From Burkholderia sp. BCC0322 (GTDB lineage Bacteria; Pseudomonadota; Gammaproteobacteria; Burkholderiales; Burkholderiaceae), in the NCBI RefSeq assembly GCF_902833045.1, contig NZ_CADFDU010000007.1:62001-126000 (forward strand): 64,000 nt of DNA, given 5' to 3'. The notes beneath the pieces are model-generated. The model searched no databases. It saw nothing but the letters and a program-made list of their open reading frames with translations, and was not told where the DNA came from. Positions 50,911 through 59,714 of the stretch are shown piece after piece. Positions within the stretch are counted from its first letter, which is position 1. Every line of letters begins with the position of its first letter. The position numbers and the translations under genes are program-made.

Positions 50911-53172
50911 ATGAGCGGCACCTATCTGCGCGTCGCGCTCGACCATCCGCTCGCCACCCTGTTCGATTACCGCTGCGACGTGCAACCGCCGCCCGGGCCG
51001 GGCACGCTGGTGCAGGTACCGTTCGGCAAGCGGCAGGCCGTCGGGCTCGTCTGCGAAGTGACGACTCACACCGATGTGCCGCCGTCCCGGCTGCGCGCGA
51101 TCGACGCGATCTGCGCCGACCTGCCGCCGTTGTCGCCGGACTGGCTCGCGCTCGTGTCGTTTGCCGCCGACTACTACCAGCGCGGGCGTGGCGAGGTCGC
51201 GTTGCCGGCGCTGCCGCAGGCGCTGCGCGATGCCGGGCGCTGGGGGCGGCTGCTCGCGCCCGAAGTGCGTTACCGGCCGACCGAAGCCGGCCGCGCGGCG
51301 CTGCCCGATGCGCTGCCCGCGCGCGGGGCCGCGCTGCGGCGGCTCGCGCAGGCGCTGGTCGACACCGGTTCGCTGGCGCTGCCCGATGCGCGCGCGCTTC
51401 ACCCGAAGGCGGCGGTCACGCTCGACGACTGGGCGACGCGTGGCTGGGTCGACATCGAGGAGATCGGCTGGGCCGACGCGCCTGTGGCCAAAGCTGTGGA
51501 TAACCTGTTGGCAGCCGGTGGACGAACTGTGCCGCCGTCGCTCACGGACCAGCAGGCCGAGGCGCTCGACGCGATTCGCGCCGCGCAGGGCTTCGCGCCG
51601 TTCCTGCTGCACGGCGTGACGGGCAGCGGCAAGACGGAAGTCTATCTGCATGCGCTCGCGTCGCTGCTCGACGCACGGCCGGATGCGCAGGCGCTCGTGC
51701 TCGTTCCCGAAATCAACCTGACGCCGCAATTCGAGGCCGCGTTTCGCGCGCGCTTCGCGGGTGCCCTCGCCGACGACGCGATCGTCACGCTGCACAGCGG
51801 GCTCGCCGAGGGCGAGCGTGCGCGCAACTGGCTCGCCGCGCATACGGGCCGCGCGCGGATCGTGCTCGGCACGCGTCTCGCGGTGCTCGCGTCGATGCCG
51901 GCGCTCGCGCTGATCGTCGTCGACGAGGAGCACGAGCCCGCGTACAAGCAGCAGGAAGGGTTGCGCTATTCGGCGCGCGATCTCGCCGTGTGGCGCGCGA
52001 AGCAGCTCGGCATCACGGTCGTGCTCGGCTCGGCGACGCCGTCGCTCGAAAGCTGGTGGCAGGCCGAGCAGGGCCGCTACACGCGGCTCACGCTGTCGCG
52101 CCGCGCGGTGGCCGACGCGACGCTGCCGACCGTGCGGCTGATCGACCTCGAAGAGGAGCGGCGGCGCGGGCGCGCGTCGCTGGGCGGGCTGTCGGGGCCG
52201 CTCGTCGCGGCGCTGAAGGCGCGGCTCGAGCGCGGCGAACAGAGCCTGGTGTTCCTGAACCGGCGCGGCTACGCGCCGCAGCTCGCGTGCGATGCCTGCG
52301 GCTGGGTGGCCGGCTGCCCGCGCTGCAGCGCGTACGTCGTGCTGCACAAGCCCGAGCACGCGCTGCGCTGCCATCACTGCGGCTGGGAAGCGCGCATTCC
52401 GCGATCGTGCCCCGAGTGCGGCAACGTCGACATCGCGCCGCTCGGGCGCGGCACGCAACGCATCGAGGAGGCGCTCGCCGAGGCCGTGCCGGGCGCGCGC
52501 GTGCTGCGGATCGACGCGGACAGCACGCGCCGCAAGGGCAGCGCGCAGGCGCTCTTTTCCGATGTGCACGCGGGCGAGGTCGATATCCTCGTCGGCACGC
52601 AGATGATCGCGAAGGGGCACGACTTTCAGCGCGTGTCGCTCGTCGGCGTGCTCAATGCCGACACCGCGCTCTTCTCGCACGACTTCCGCGCGAGCGAACG
52701 GCTGTTCGCGCAGCTGATGCAGGTGAGCGGCCGCGCGGGGCGTGCCGGGCTGCCGGGCGAGGTGCTCGTGCAGACGCGTTACCCGCGTCACGCGCTGTAC
52801 CACGCGCTCGGGCGGCAGGATTACGTCGGCTTCGCGAATTCGACGCTCGGCGAGCGCCGCGACGCGCACCTGCCGCCGTTCGTCTACCAGGCGCTGTTGC
52901 GCGCCGAAGGGCGAACGCTCGACGCGGCGCTCGCGTTCCTGCTGCAGGCCGCGGCCGCGTTGCCGGGGCTGCCGGGCGCCGATCGCGTGACCGTCTACGA
53001 CGCGGTGCCGATGACGATCGTCAAGGTCGCGAACGTCCACCGTGCGCAGTTACTGCTCGAAAGCGCGTCGCGGGCGGCGCTGCAGCATGCGCTGCGCGCA
53101 TGGCAGCCGGAGCTGCGCGCGTTGAAGGGCGTGCTGCGGTGGAGCGTCGAGGTCGATCCGCTGGATATCTGA
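50911..53172 (+). CDS. priA: Primosomal protein N' (replication-restart helicase PriA)
   Basis: 3'-5' helicase of 753 aa that reloads the replisome at stalled forks. An N-terminal DNA-binding domain (1-110) precedes Walker A GVTGSGKTEVYL, the DEEH box in VVDEEHEPAYKQ, and eight zinc-binding Cys in four C-x2-C pairs from CDACGW to CPECGN. The final helicase lobe includes GTQMIAKGHDF and VSGRAGRAG. The start gives the normal N terminus. Monocistronic. Confidence 0.96.
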   Translation: MSGTYLRVALDHPLATLFDYRCDVQPPPGPGTLVQVPFGKRQAVGLVCEVTTHTDVPPSRLRAIDAICADLPPLSPDWLALVSFAADYYQRGRGEVALPALPQALRDAGRWGRLLAPEVRYRPTEAGRAALPDALPARGAALRRLAQALVDTGSLALPDARALHPKAAVTLDDWATRGWVDIEEIGWADAPVAKAVDNLLAAGGRTVPPSLTDQQAEALDAIRAAQGFAPFLLHGVTGSGKTEVYLHALASLLDARPDAQALVLVPEINLTPQFEAAFRARFAGALADDAIVTLHSGLAEGERARNWLAAHTGRARIVLGTRLAVLASMPALALIVVDEEHEPAYKQQEGLRYSARDLAVWRAKQLGITVVLGSATPSLESWWQAEQGRYTRLTLSRRAVADATLPTVRLIDLEEERRRGRASLGGLSGPLVAALKARLERGEQSLVFLNRRGYAPQLACDACGWVAGCPRCSAYVVLHKPEHALRCHHCGWEARIPRSCPECGNVDIAPLGRGTQRIEEALAEAVPGARVLRIDADSTRRKGSAQALFSDVHAGEVDILVGTQMIAKGHDFQRVSLVGVLNADTALFSHDFRASERLFAQLMQVSGRAGRAGLPGEVLVQTRYPRHALYHALGRQDYVGFANSTLGERRDAHLPPFVYQALLRAEGRTLDAALAFLLQAAAALPGLPGADRVTVYDAVPMTIVKVANVHRAQLLLESASRAALQHALRAWQPELRALKGVLRWSVEVDPLDI
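51495..51503 (-). promoter_or_regulatory. DnaA-type box inside priA
   Basis: TTATCCACA on the minus strand, in CTGTGGATAACCTG within the priA coding sequence, 732 bases from the upstream box. Confidence 0.5.
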
Positions 53173-53300
53173 GCGGCGCGCCGTGCGGTCGTCCGGCTGC
53201 GTGCCGCCCCATTGAAGCCGGGCCCGCCGGGGCCGGGCGCCCCCAAGCCGTCGCTTGCCGCACGGCTGCGCCTCGGCGCCACGCCTGCCGTCACACCCAG

Positions 53301-53306
53301 TGCAAC
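53301..53306 (-). promoter_or_regulatory. Distal GTTGCA put box
   Basis: TGCAAC on the plus strand (GTTGCA on the minus), 250 bases upstream of putA. It is outside the promoter cluster and could be an auxiliary PutA site or chance. Confidence 0.4.
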
Positions 53307-53405
53307 CCGTTTTCGTCCGCCGCCTCGCGCGCGGAAGGTTGCGCACGCATGCCAAACCGGCCCGCTCAGGGAAAACACCGATCCTCCGACCACGGGCAAC
53401 CCCTA

Positions 53406-53477
53406 GGTTGCAACCACATAAGTGTATGATTATATTGAGTAACCTAAGGGTGCAACCAGTCTCGCAATTTGGTTGCA
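53406..53477 (+). promoter_or_regulatory. putA promoter overlapped by PutA operators (put boxes)
   Basis: TTGCAA (53408-53413), 17 bases, TATATT (53431-53436) forms a promoter with a start near 53443. The -35 is inside the palindrome GGTTGCAACC (53406-53415), which carries GTTGCA on both strands. Further GTTGCA copies lie at 53451-53456 (minus) and 53472-53477 (plus). E. coli PutA binds 5'-GTTGCA-3' through its ribbon-helix-helix domain and represses put genes; this PutA has the same domain, so binding should block the -35. Confidence 0.8.
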
Positions 53478-53556
53478 CCTTTTTATTGCGTGCCGTAGGA
53501 TTTCGCGCATCCTCTCACCCCCTATCGCCGGGCTCGCACCGGCGCACGAACCCACC

Positions 53557-56500
53557 ATGGCAAGCACGACTCTCGGCGTCAAAGTCGACGACCTTCTCCG
53601 CTCGCGCCTCAAGGACGCCGCCGCGCGCCTCGAGCGCACTCCCCACTGGCTGATCAAGCAGGCGATCTTCGCGTACCTCGAGCGGATCGAGCACGGCCAG
53701 TTGCCGCCCGAGTTGTCGGGCCACAGCGGCGTCACGGAGCTCGCCGACGGCCAGGCCGCGGACGGCGACGACGACAACTCGCCGCATCCGTTCCTCGAGT
53801 TCGCGCAGAACGTGCAGCCGCAATCGGTGCTGCGCGCGGCGATCACGGCTGCGTACCGCCGCCCCGAGCCGGAATGCGTGCCGTTCCTGCTCGGCCAGGC
53901 GCGCCTGCCCGCGAACCTGCAGGCGGACGTGCAGGCGCTCGCGACGAAGCTCGTCGAGGCGTTGCGCGAGAAGAGCTCGGGCGGCGGCGTCGAGGGGCTG
54001 ATCCACGAGTTCTCGCTGTCGAGCCAGGAAGGCGTGGCGCTGATGTGCCTCGCCGAAGCGCTGCTGCGCATTCCCGATCGCGCGACGCGCGATGCGCTGA
54101 TCCGCGACAAGATCAGCAAGGGCGACTGGCGCTCGCACGTCGGCCACGCGCCGTCGCTGTTCGTGAATGCGGCGACCTGGGGGCTGATGATCACCGGCAA
54201 GCTCGTGACGACCAACAGCGAAGCCGGGCTGTCGTCGGCGCTGACGCGCCTGATCGGCCGCGGCGGCGAGCCGCTGATCCGCAAGGGCGTCGACATGGCG
54301 ATGCGCCTGATGGGCGAGCAGTTCGTCACCGGCGAGACGATCTCCGAAGCACTGGCGAACAGCCGCAAGTACGAAGCGCGCGGCTTCCGCTACTCGTACG
54401 ACATGCTCGGCGAAGCGGCGACGACCGAAGAGGACGCGCAGCGCTACTACGCGTCGTACGAACAGGCGATCCACGCGATCGGCAAGGCAGCCGGCGGCCG
54501 CGGCATCTACGAAGGCCCGGGCATCTCGATCAAGCTGTCGGCGCTGCATGCGCGCTACTCGCGTTCGCAGCAGGACCGCACGATGAGCGAGCTGCTGCCG
54601 CGCGTGCGCGCCCTCGCGCTGCTCGCACGCCGCTATGACATCGGCCTGAACATCGACGCCGAAGAGGCCGACCGCCTCGAACTGTCGCTCGACCTGCTCG
54701 AGGCGCTGTGCTTCGATCCGGACCTCGCGGGCTGGAACGGCATCGGCTTCGTCGTGCAGGGCTACCAGAAGCGCTGCCCGTTCGTGATCGATTACCTGAT
54801 CGATCTCGCGCGCCGCAGCCGTCACCGCCTGATGATCCGCCTCGTGAAGGGCGCGTACTGGGATTCCGAGATCAAGCGTGCGCAGGTCGACGGCCTCGAA
54901 GGCTATCCGGTCTACACGCGCAAGATCTACACCGACGTGTCGTACCTCGCGTGCGCGAAGAAGCTGCTCGCGGCGCCGGACGCCGTCTACCCGCAGTTCG
55001 CGACGCACAACGCCTACACGCTGGCCGCGATCTACCAGCTCGCGGGCCAGAACTACTACCCGGGCCAGTACGAATTCCAGTGCCTGCACGGGATGGGCGA
55101 GCCGCTGTACGAGGAAGTCACCGGCCGCGACAAGCTGAACCGTCCGTGCCGCGTGTACGCGCCGGTCGGCACGCACGAGACGCTGCTCGCCTACCTGGTG
55201 CGCCGCCTGCTCGAGAACGGCGCGAACACGTCGTTCGTGAACCGCATCGCGGATAAAACCGTGTCGGTGAAGGAGCTGGTCGCCGATCCGGTCGACGAAG
55301 CGTCGAAGGTCGTGCCGCTCGGCGCGCCGCACGCGAAGATCCCGCTGCCGCGCAACCTGTACGGCGACGAGCGCCCCAACTCGATGGGCCTCGACCTGTC
55401 GAACGAACACCGTCTCGCGTCGCTGTCGTCCGCGCTGCTCGCGAGCGCGCATTTCCCGTGGCGCGCGGCGCCGATGCTTGCCGACGACGCGCTCGCCGAT
55501 GCGCCGGCCCGCGACGTGCGCAACCCGGCCGACCAGCGCGACCTGGTCGGCACGGTCAGCGAAGCGACGGCCGAACACGTGAGCGCGGCACTCGCGCACG
55601 CGGTGGCCGCCGCGCCGATCTGGCAGGCGACGCCGGTCGATGCGCGTGCCGATTGCCTGGTGCGCGCGGCCGACCTGCTCGAAGCGCAGATGCACACGCT
55701 GATGGGCCTGATCGTGCGCGAAGCCGGCAAATCGCTGCCGAACGCGATCGCCGAGATCCGCGAGGCGGTCGACTTCCTGCGCTACTACGCGGCACAGATC
55801 CGCGGCGAATTCTCGAACGACACGCACCGTCCGCTGGGCCCCGTGGTCTGTATCAGCCCGTGGAACTTCCCGCTCGCGATCTTCATGGGCCAGGTCGCCG
55901 CGGCACTCGCCGCCGGCAACACGGTCCTCGCGAAGCCGGCCGAACAGACGCCGCTGATCGCCGCCCAGGCCGTGCGCCTGCTGCGCGAGGCCGGCGTGCC
56001 GGCCGGCGCGGTGCAGCTGCTGCCGGGTACCGGCGAGACCGTCGGTGCGGCGCTGGTGGCCGATCCGCGTACGCGTGCGGTGATGTTCACCGGCTCGACC
56101 GAAGTCGCGCGCCTGATCAACAAGACGCTCGCCGCGCGCCTCGACCCGGACGGCAAGCCGATCCCGCTGATCGCCGAAACGGGCGGCCAGAACGCGATGA
56201 TCGTCGACTCGTCGGCGCTCGCGGAGCAGGTCGTCGCGGACGTGCTGCAGTCGTCGTTCGACTCGGCCGGTCAACGGTGTTCGGCGCTGCGCGTTCTGTG
56301 TCTGCAGGACGACGTCGCGGATCGTACGCTGACGATGCTCAAGGGCGCGATGCACGAGCTGGCGCTCGGCAATCCCGACCGCCTGTCGACCGACGTCGGC
56401 CCGGTGATCGACGCCGAGGCGAAGCAGACGATCGACACGCACGTCGCGGCGATGAAGGACAAGGGGCACGCCGTCACGCAGCTGCCGGCGCCCGAGGCCT

Positions 56501-57489
56501 GTGCGCACGGCACGTTCGTGCCGCCGACGCTGATCGAGATCGGCAGCATCGACGAGCTGAAGCGCGAGGTGTTCGGCCCCGTGCTGCACGTGGTGCGTTA
56601 CCGCCGCAGCCAGCTCGACAAGCTGCTGGAGCAGATCCGCGCGACCGGCTACGGCCTGACGCTCGGCATCCACACGCGGATCGACGAGACGATCGCGCAC
56701 GTGATTTCGAACGCGCACGTCGGCAACATCTACGTGAACCGCAACGTGATCGGCGCGGTGGTCGGCGTCCAGCCGTTCGGCGGCGAAGGGCTGTCGGGCA
56801 CGGGCCCGAAGGCCGGCGGCGCGCTGTACCTGCAGCGCCTGCTCGCGACGCGTCCGTCGGGCCTGCCGCGTTCGCTCGCGCAGATGCTGATCGCGGACGG
56901 CGCGGTGGAAGGCGACGCGCGCGGCAACCCGGCGGCGGCGCTCACGACGCTGCGCGACTGGCTGATCGAGCAGCGCGAGCCGGCGCTGGCCGCGCGTTGC
57001 GACGGCTATCTGGCCCAGGTGCCGGCCGGTGCGACCGCGGTGCTGACCGGTCCGACAGGCGAGCGAAACACGTATACACTCGGCCCGCGCGGCACGGTGC
57101 TGTGTGTCGCGGCGACGCCGGGCGGTGCGCGCGCGCAGTTCGCGGCAGTGCTCGCAACCGGCAACCGCGCGCTGTTCGCGGGCGCGGCCGGCGAGGCGCT
57201 GGTTGCCGCGCTGCCGGCGTCGCTGAAGGCTCATGCGACCGTGCGCAAGCAGGCCGACGCGCCGTTCGACGCGGTGCTGTTCGAAGGCGACAGCGACGAA
57301 CTGCAGACGCTCGTGAAGGACGTCGCGCAGCGGCCGGGCCCGATCGTGTCGGTGCAGGGCGTGTCGGCGGGCGCGTTCGAGAACGGCGATGCGGAAGATT
57401 ACGCGCTGGAACGGCTGCTGACGGAGCGCTCGGTGAGCGTGAACACGGCCGCGGCGGGCGGCAATGCGAATTTGATGACGATCGGCTGA
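53557..57489 (+). CDS. putA: Trifunctional proline utilization protein PutA
   Basis: Protein of 1310 aa that oxidises proline to glutamate in two steps and represses its own gene. Residues 1-47 are a ribbon-helix-helix DNA-binding domain (TTLGVKVDDLLRSRL, RTPHWLIKQAIFAYLE); then the FAD proline dehydrogenase barrel (about 260-570: GISIKLSALHARY, NIDAEEADR, RLVKGAYWDSEIK). The P5C dehydrogenase follows (about 640-1130: general base Glu874 in IAETGGQNA, nucleophile Cys908 in AGQRCSALRV). A C-terminal ALDH-like fold ends it. Start at 53557 gives the standard N terminus. GTTGCA operators overlap its promoter. Confidence 0.97.
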   Translation: MASTTLGVKVDDLLRSRLKDAAARLERTPHWLIKQAIFAYLERIEHGQLPPELSGHSGVTELADGQAADGDDDNSPHPFLEFAQNVQPQSVLRAAITAAYRRPEPECVPFLLGQARLPANLQADVQALATKLVEALREKSSGGGVEGLIHEFSLSSQEGVALMCLAEALLRIPDRATRDALIRDKISKGDWRSHVGHAPSLFVNAATWGLMITGKLVTTNSEAGLSSALTRLIGRGGEPLIRKGVDMAMRLMGEQFVTGETISEALANSRKYEARGFRYSYDMLGEAATTEEDAQRYYASYEQAIHAIGKAAGGRGIYEGPGISIKLSALHARYSRSQQDRTMSELLPRVRALALLARRYDIGLNIDAEEADRLELSLDLLEALCFDPDLAGWNGIGFVVQGYQKRCPFVIDYLIDLARRSRHRLMIRLVKGAYWDSEIKRAQVDGLEGYPVYTRKIYTDVSYLACAKKLLAAPDAVYPQFATHNAYTLAAIYQLAGQNYYPGQYEFQCLHGMGEPLYEEVTGRDKLNRPCRVYAPVGTHETLLAYLVRRLLENGANTSFVNRIADKTVSVKELVADPVDEASKVVPLGAPHAKIPLPRNLYGDERPNSMGLDLSNEHRLASLSSALLASAHFPWRAAPMLADDALADAPARDVRNPADQRDLVGTVSEATAEHVSAALAHAVAAAPIWQATPVDARADCLVRAADLLEAQMHTLMGLIVREAGKSLPNAIAEIREAVDFLRYYAAQIRGEFSNDTHRPLGPVVCISPWNFPLAIFMGQVAAALAAGNTVLAKPAEQTPLIAAQAVRLLREAGVPAGAVQLLPGTGETVGAALVADPRTRAVMFTGSTEVARLINKTLAARLDPDGKPIPLIAETGGQNAMIVDSSALAEQVVADVLQSSFDSAGQRCSALRVLCLQDDVADRTLTMLKGAMHELALGNPDRLSTDVGPVIDAEAKQTIDTHVAAMKDKGHAVTQLPAPEACAHGTFVPPTLIEIGSIDELKREVFGPVLHVVRYRRSQLDKLLEQIRATGYGLTLGIHTRIDETIAHVISNAHVGNIYVNRNVIGAVVGVQPFGGEGLSGTGPKAGGALYLQRLLATRPSGLPRSLAQMLIADGAVEGDARGNPAAALTTLRDWLIEQREPALAARCDGYLAQVPAGATAVLTGPTGERNTYTLGPRGTVLCVAATPGGARAQFAAVLATGNRALFAGAAGEALVAALPASLKAHATVRKQADAPFDAVLFEGDSDELQTLVKDVAQRPGPIVSVQGVSAGAFENGDAEDYALERLLTERSVSVNTAAAGGNANLMTIG

Positions 57490-57517
57490 TCATCCTTGCC
57501 GTTCGGATCAAACAAAA

Positions 57518-57547
57518 GAAGCGGCAAGGCGATCCCGAAGCCGCTTC
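57518..57547 (+). promoter_or_regulatory. Stem-loop between putA and the third binding-protein gene
   Basis: GAAGCGGC / GCCGCTTC, 8 bp with a 14-base loop, 28 bases past putA. There is no T-run after it, so it may be an mRNA-stabilising or processing hairpin rather than a full terminator. Confidence 0.45.
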
Positions 57548-57573
57548 ATTTACCCTGGTACCAAGGAGATGCT

Positions 57574-58713
57574 ATGCAACACACGATGAAAAAGCTGGCA
57601 GGCGCGACGTTTGTCGCAGTCATGTCGCTGGCGGGGACGGCCCATGCGGATGACGTGAAGATCGGTTACGCAGGGCCGATGACGGGCGCGCAGGCGCACT
57701 ACGGCAAGGATATGCAGAACGGGATCGTGCTCGCGATCGAGGATTTCAACGCGACGAACCCGAAGATCGGCGGCAAGCCGGTGAAGTTCGCACTCGACAC
57801 GCAAGACGACCAGGCTGACCCGCGCACCGGCACGACGGTTGCGCAGAAGCTCGTCGACGACGGTATCAAGGGCATGCTCGGCCACTTCAACTCGGGCACG
57901 ACGATTCCGGCTTCGCGCATCTACGCGAACGCCGGCATTCCGCAGATCGCGATGGCGACCGCACCGGAATACACGCAGCAGGGCTACAAGACGACCTTCC
58001 GCATGATGACGTCCGACACGCAGCAGGGCTCGGTGGCCGGCACGTTCGCGTCGAAGGATCTCGGCATGAAGAAGATCGCGATCGTCGACGACCGCACGGC
58101 CTACGGCCAGGGTCTCGCCGACCAGTTCGAGAAGGCCGCGAAGGCCGGCGGCGCGTCGATCGTCGACCGTGAATTCACGAACGACAAGGCGGTCGACTTC
58201 AAGGCGATCCTGACCAAGCTGAAGGCTGCTAAGCCGGATCTCGTCTATTACGGTGGCGCGGATTCGCAGGCGGCACCGATGGTCAAGCAGATGAAGACGC
58301 TCGGCATCACCGCTCCGCTGATGAGCGGCGAAATGGTGAAGACGCCGACGTTCCTGAAGATCGCGGGCAACGCGGCCGACGGCACGATCGCTTCGCTGGC
58401 AGGCCTCCCGCTGGAAGAAATGCCGGGCGGCAAGACGTACGCGGACAAGTACAAGAAGCGCTTCGGCGAAGACGTGCAGACGTACTCGCCGTATGCGTAC
58501 GACGGTGCGATGGCGCTGTTCAACGCGATGAAGAAGGCCGATTCGACCGATCCGGCGAAGTACCTGCCGCTGCTCGCGAAGACCGACATGGCCGGTGTGA
58601 CGTCGACGCACGTCGCGTATGACGCGAAGGGCGACCTGAAGAACGGCGGCATCACGATGTACAAGGTCGAGAAGGGCGAGTGGAAGCCGCTGAAGAGCAT
58701 TGGCGGCAAGTAA
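57574..58713 (+). CDS. Branched-chain amino acid-type periplasmic binding protein (LivK-like)
   Basis: Binding protein of 379 aa, the closest of the three in this window to classical LivK: signal peptide ending AHAD, then VKIGYAGPMTGAQAHYGKDMQNG, LDTQDDQADPRTG, GHFNSGTTIPASRIY and DDRTAYGQGLADQFEKA. It is an orphan without its own permease; it may supply a transporter elsewhere. Start at 57574 follows AAGGAG. It is 84 bases behind putA, so it may be partly cotranscribed with proline catabolism. Strong terminator 63 bases on. Confidence 0.92.
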   Translation: MQHTMKKLAGATFVAVMSLAGTAHADDVKIGYAGPMTGAQAHYGKDMQNGIVLAIEDFNATNPKIGGKPVKFALDTQDDQADPRTGTTVAQKLVDDGIKGMLGHFNSGTTIPASRIYANAGIPQIAMATAPEYTQQGYKTTFRMMTSDTQQGSVAGTFASKDLGMKKIAIVDDRTAYGQGLADQFEKAAKAGGASIVDREFTNDKAVDFKAILTKLKAAKPDLVYYGGADSQAAPMVKQMKTLGITAPLMSGEMVKTPTFLKIAGNAADGTIASLAGLPLEEMPGGKTYADKYKKRFGEDVQTYSPYAYDGAMALFNAMKKADSTDPAKYLPLLAKTDMAGVTSTHVAYDAKGDLKNGGITMYKVEKGEWKPLKSIGGK

Positions 58714-58776
58714 GCAGGGCATGACGTGACATGACGCGCGGGCGGCGGCGCTTGTCGCTGCCCTGCCGATCATGCG

Positions 58777-58813
58777 AAAAAGCCACCGGGCCGTCGGGCT
58801 CCGGTGGCTTTTT
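58777..58813 (+). terminator. Rho-independent terminator after the third binding-protein gene
   Basis: AAAAAGCCACCGG / CCGGTGGCTTTTT, a perfect 13-bp stem with an 11-base loop, ending in TTTTTC. Confidence 0.92.
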
Positions 58814-58924
58814 CTTTGGTGGTACACGGCCGGCACGTCGTATGGATTTTGCAGGCGATGGTGCAGCAGGCTTGCCACATGTGTACATCAACGCCGCATC
58901 GCCGTGACTGGCGGCGGTATGGCG

Positions 58925-59335
58925 TTACTTGCCATCACAGCACTTGTTAGGGCAGTCGGGCAGGAAGGAAATTTCCACGCGCCGCCCATTGTCCACGTCG
59001 CCACGCGAGTAGACGCGGGCGCTCGTCTTGATGGTCCCGCGTAAAAAACCTAATTGCTCCAACAGCGCATACGCGGTTTGCATTCTTGATTGCGCAAGGG
59101 CCAGTGCGCTCCGTTCACTTTCCTCGGCATGGCCACTAATCAGTGTTGTTTCTTTGGTGAAGTGATTGGCGTAATAGACTTTTTGGTCAGCGGCCCATTT
59201 TGCGATGCGGGCGATTTCGGAATTCGATATGTGCGAGCTATCTATCGAGAAGTAGATGTCAAAATTCTCGCTGGCGATGCATGCAAATGCCGGATTGGCG
59301 GTGAGAAGGCTTAGGCTGAGAATTAACTTAAGCAT
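58925..59335 (-). CDS. OmpA-like domain protein in an A+T-rich islet
   Basis: Exported protein of 136 aa. Signal peptide MLKLILSLSLLTANPAFAC; the mature part resembles the peptidoglycan-binding OmpA C-terminal domain: FDIYFSIDSSHIS, LISGHAEESERSALALAQSR, LGFLRGTIKTSARVY and GRRVEISF. The usual GHTD is GHAE here. Five Cys, three near the C terminus (CPNKCC). Codon use is distinctly A/T richer than in its neighbours, suggesting recent transfer. The role is not known. Confidence 0.72.
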   Translation of the reverse strand: MLKLILSLSLLTANPAFACIASENFDIYFSIDSSHISNSEIARIAKWAADQKVYYANHFTKETTLISGHAEESERSALALAQSRMQTAYALLEQLGFLRGTIKTSARVYSRGDVDNGRRVEISFLPDCPNKCCDGK

Positions 59336-59714
59336 TGTAAATTACGTATCCCGCAACACTGTCGGCATTGTTTATTGCTTGATTCGGATGGCATCCCATT
59401 TTCAATAAATGGAATGGCTATCTTGATACGCTATTCCAGATAAGAAACGTCGATCAATCGGACGAATATGATTCAGTACCGCTAACTTCTATTACTAGTT
59501 CAATTCCGCGTATTGCATCGGCCGCGCGTTCGGGAATGCATGGGTCAGCTTATGGGGCCGTGCGATTTCCTGGAGGGCGTTCGCATTCGTTACGTGGCAG
59601 TCCGAGGGAGACGCGGACAGGGAATGGTGCAGTATCCCGCTTTGATGAAAGATTGGGGGCGCGAGGGGAATATGAGTACGCGAGTTGCAAGTGCGTTGGC
59701 GCAAACGTGGGTAC
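59336..59714. other. A+T-rich non-coding flank of the islet
   Basis: No gene is supported. The segment 59336-59510 is the most A+T-rich part of the window's right third (TTTATTGCTTGATTCGG, TTTTCAATAAATGGAATGG). G+C recovers from about 59510. No tRNA or integrase was seen. Confidence 0.5.

Noticed and set aside
53515-57234. 1239-codon minus-strand frame opposite putA
   Set aside because: Composition is an Arg/Ala/Asp/Val-rich shadow typical of antisense frames in high-G+C DNA; putA on the other strand is complete.
57518-57547. Hairpin after putA as an intrinsic terminator
   Set aside because: No T-run follows, so it is listed only as a stem-loop.
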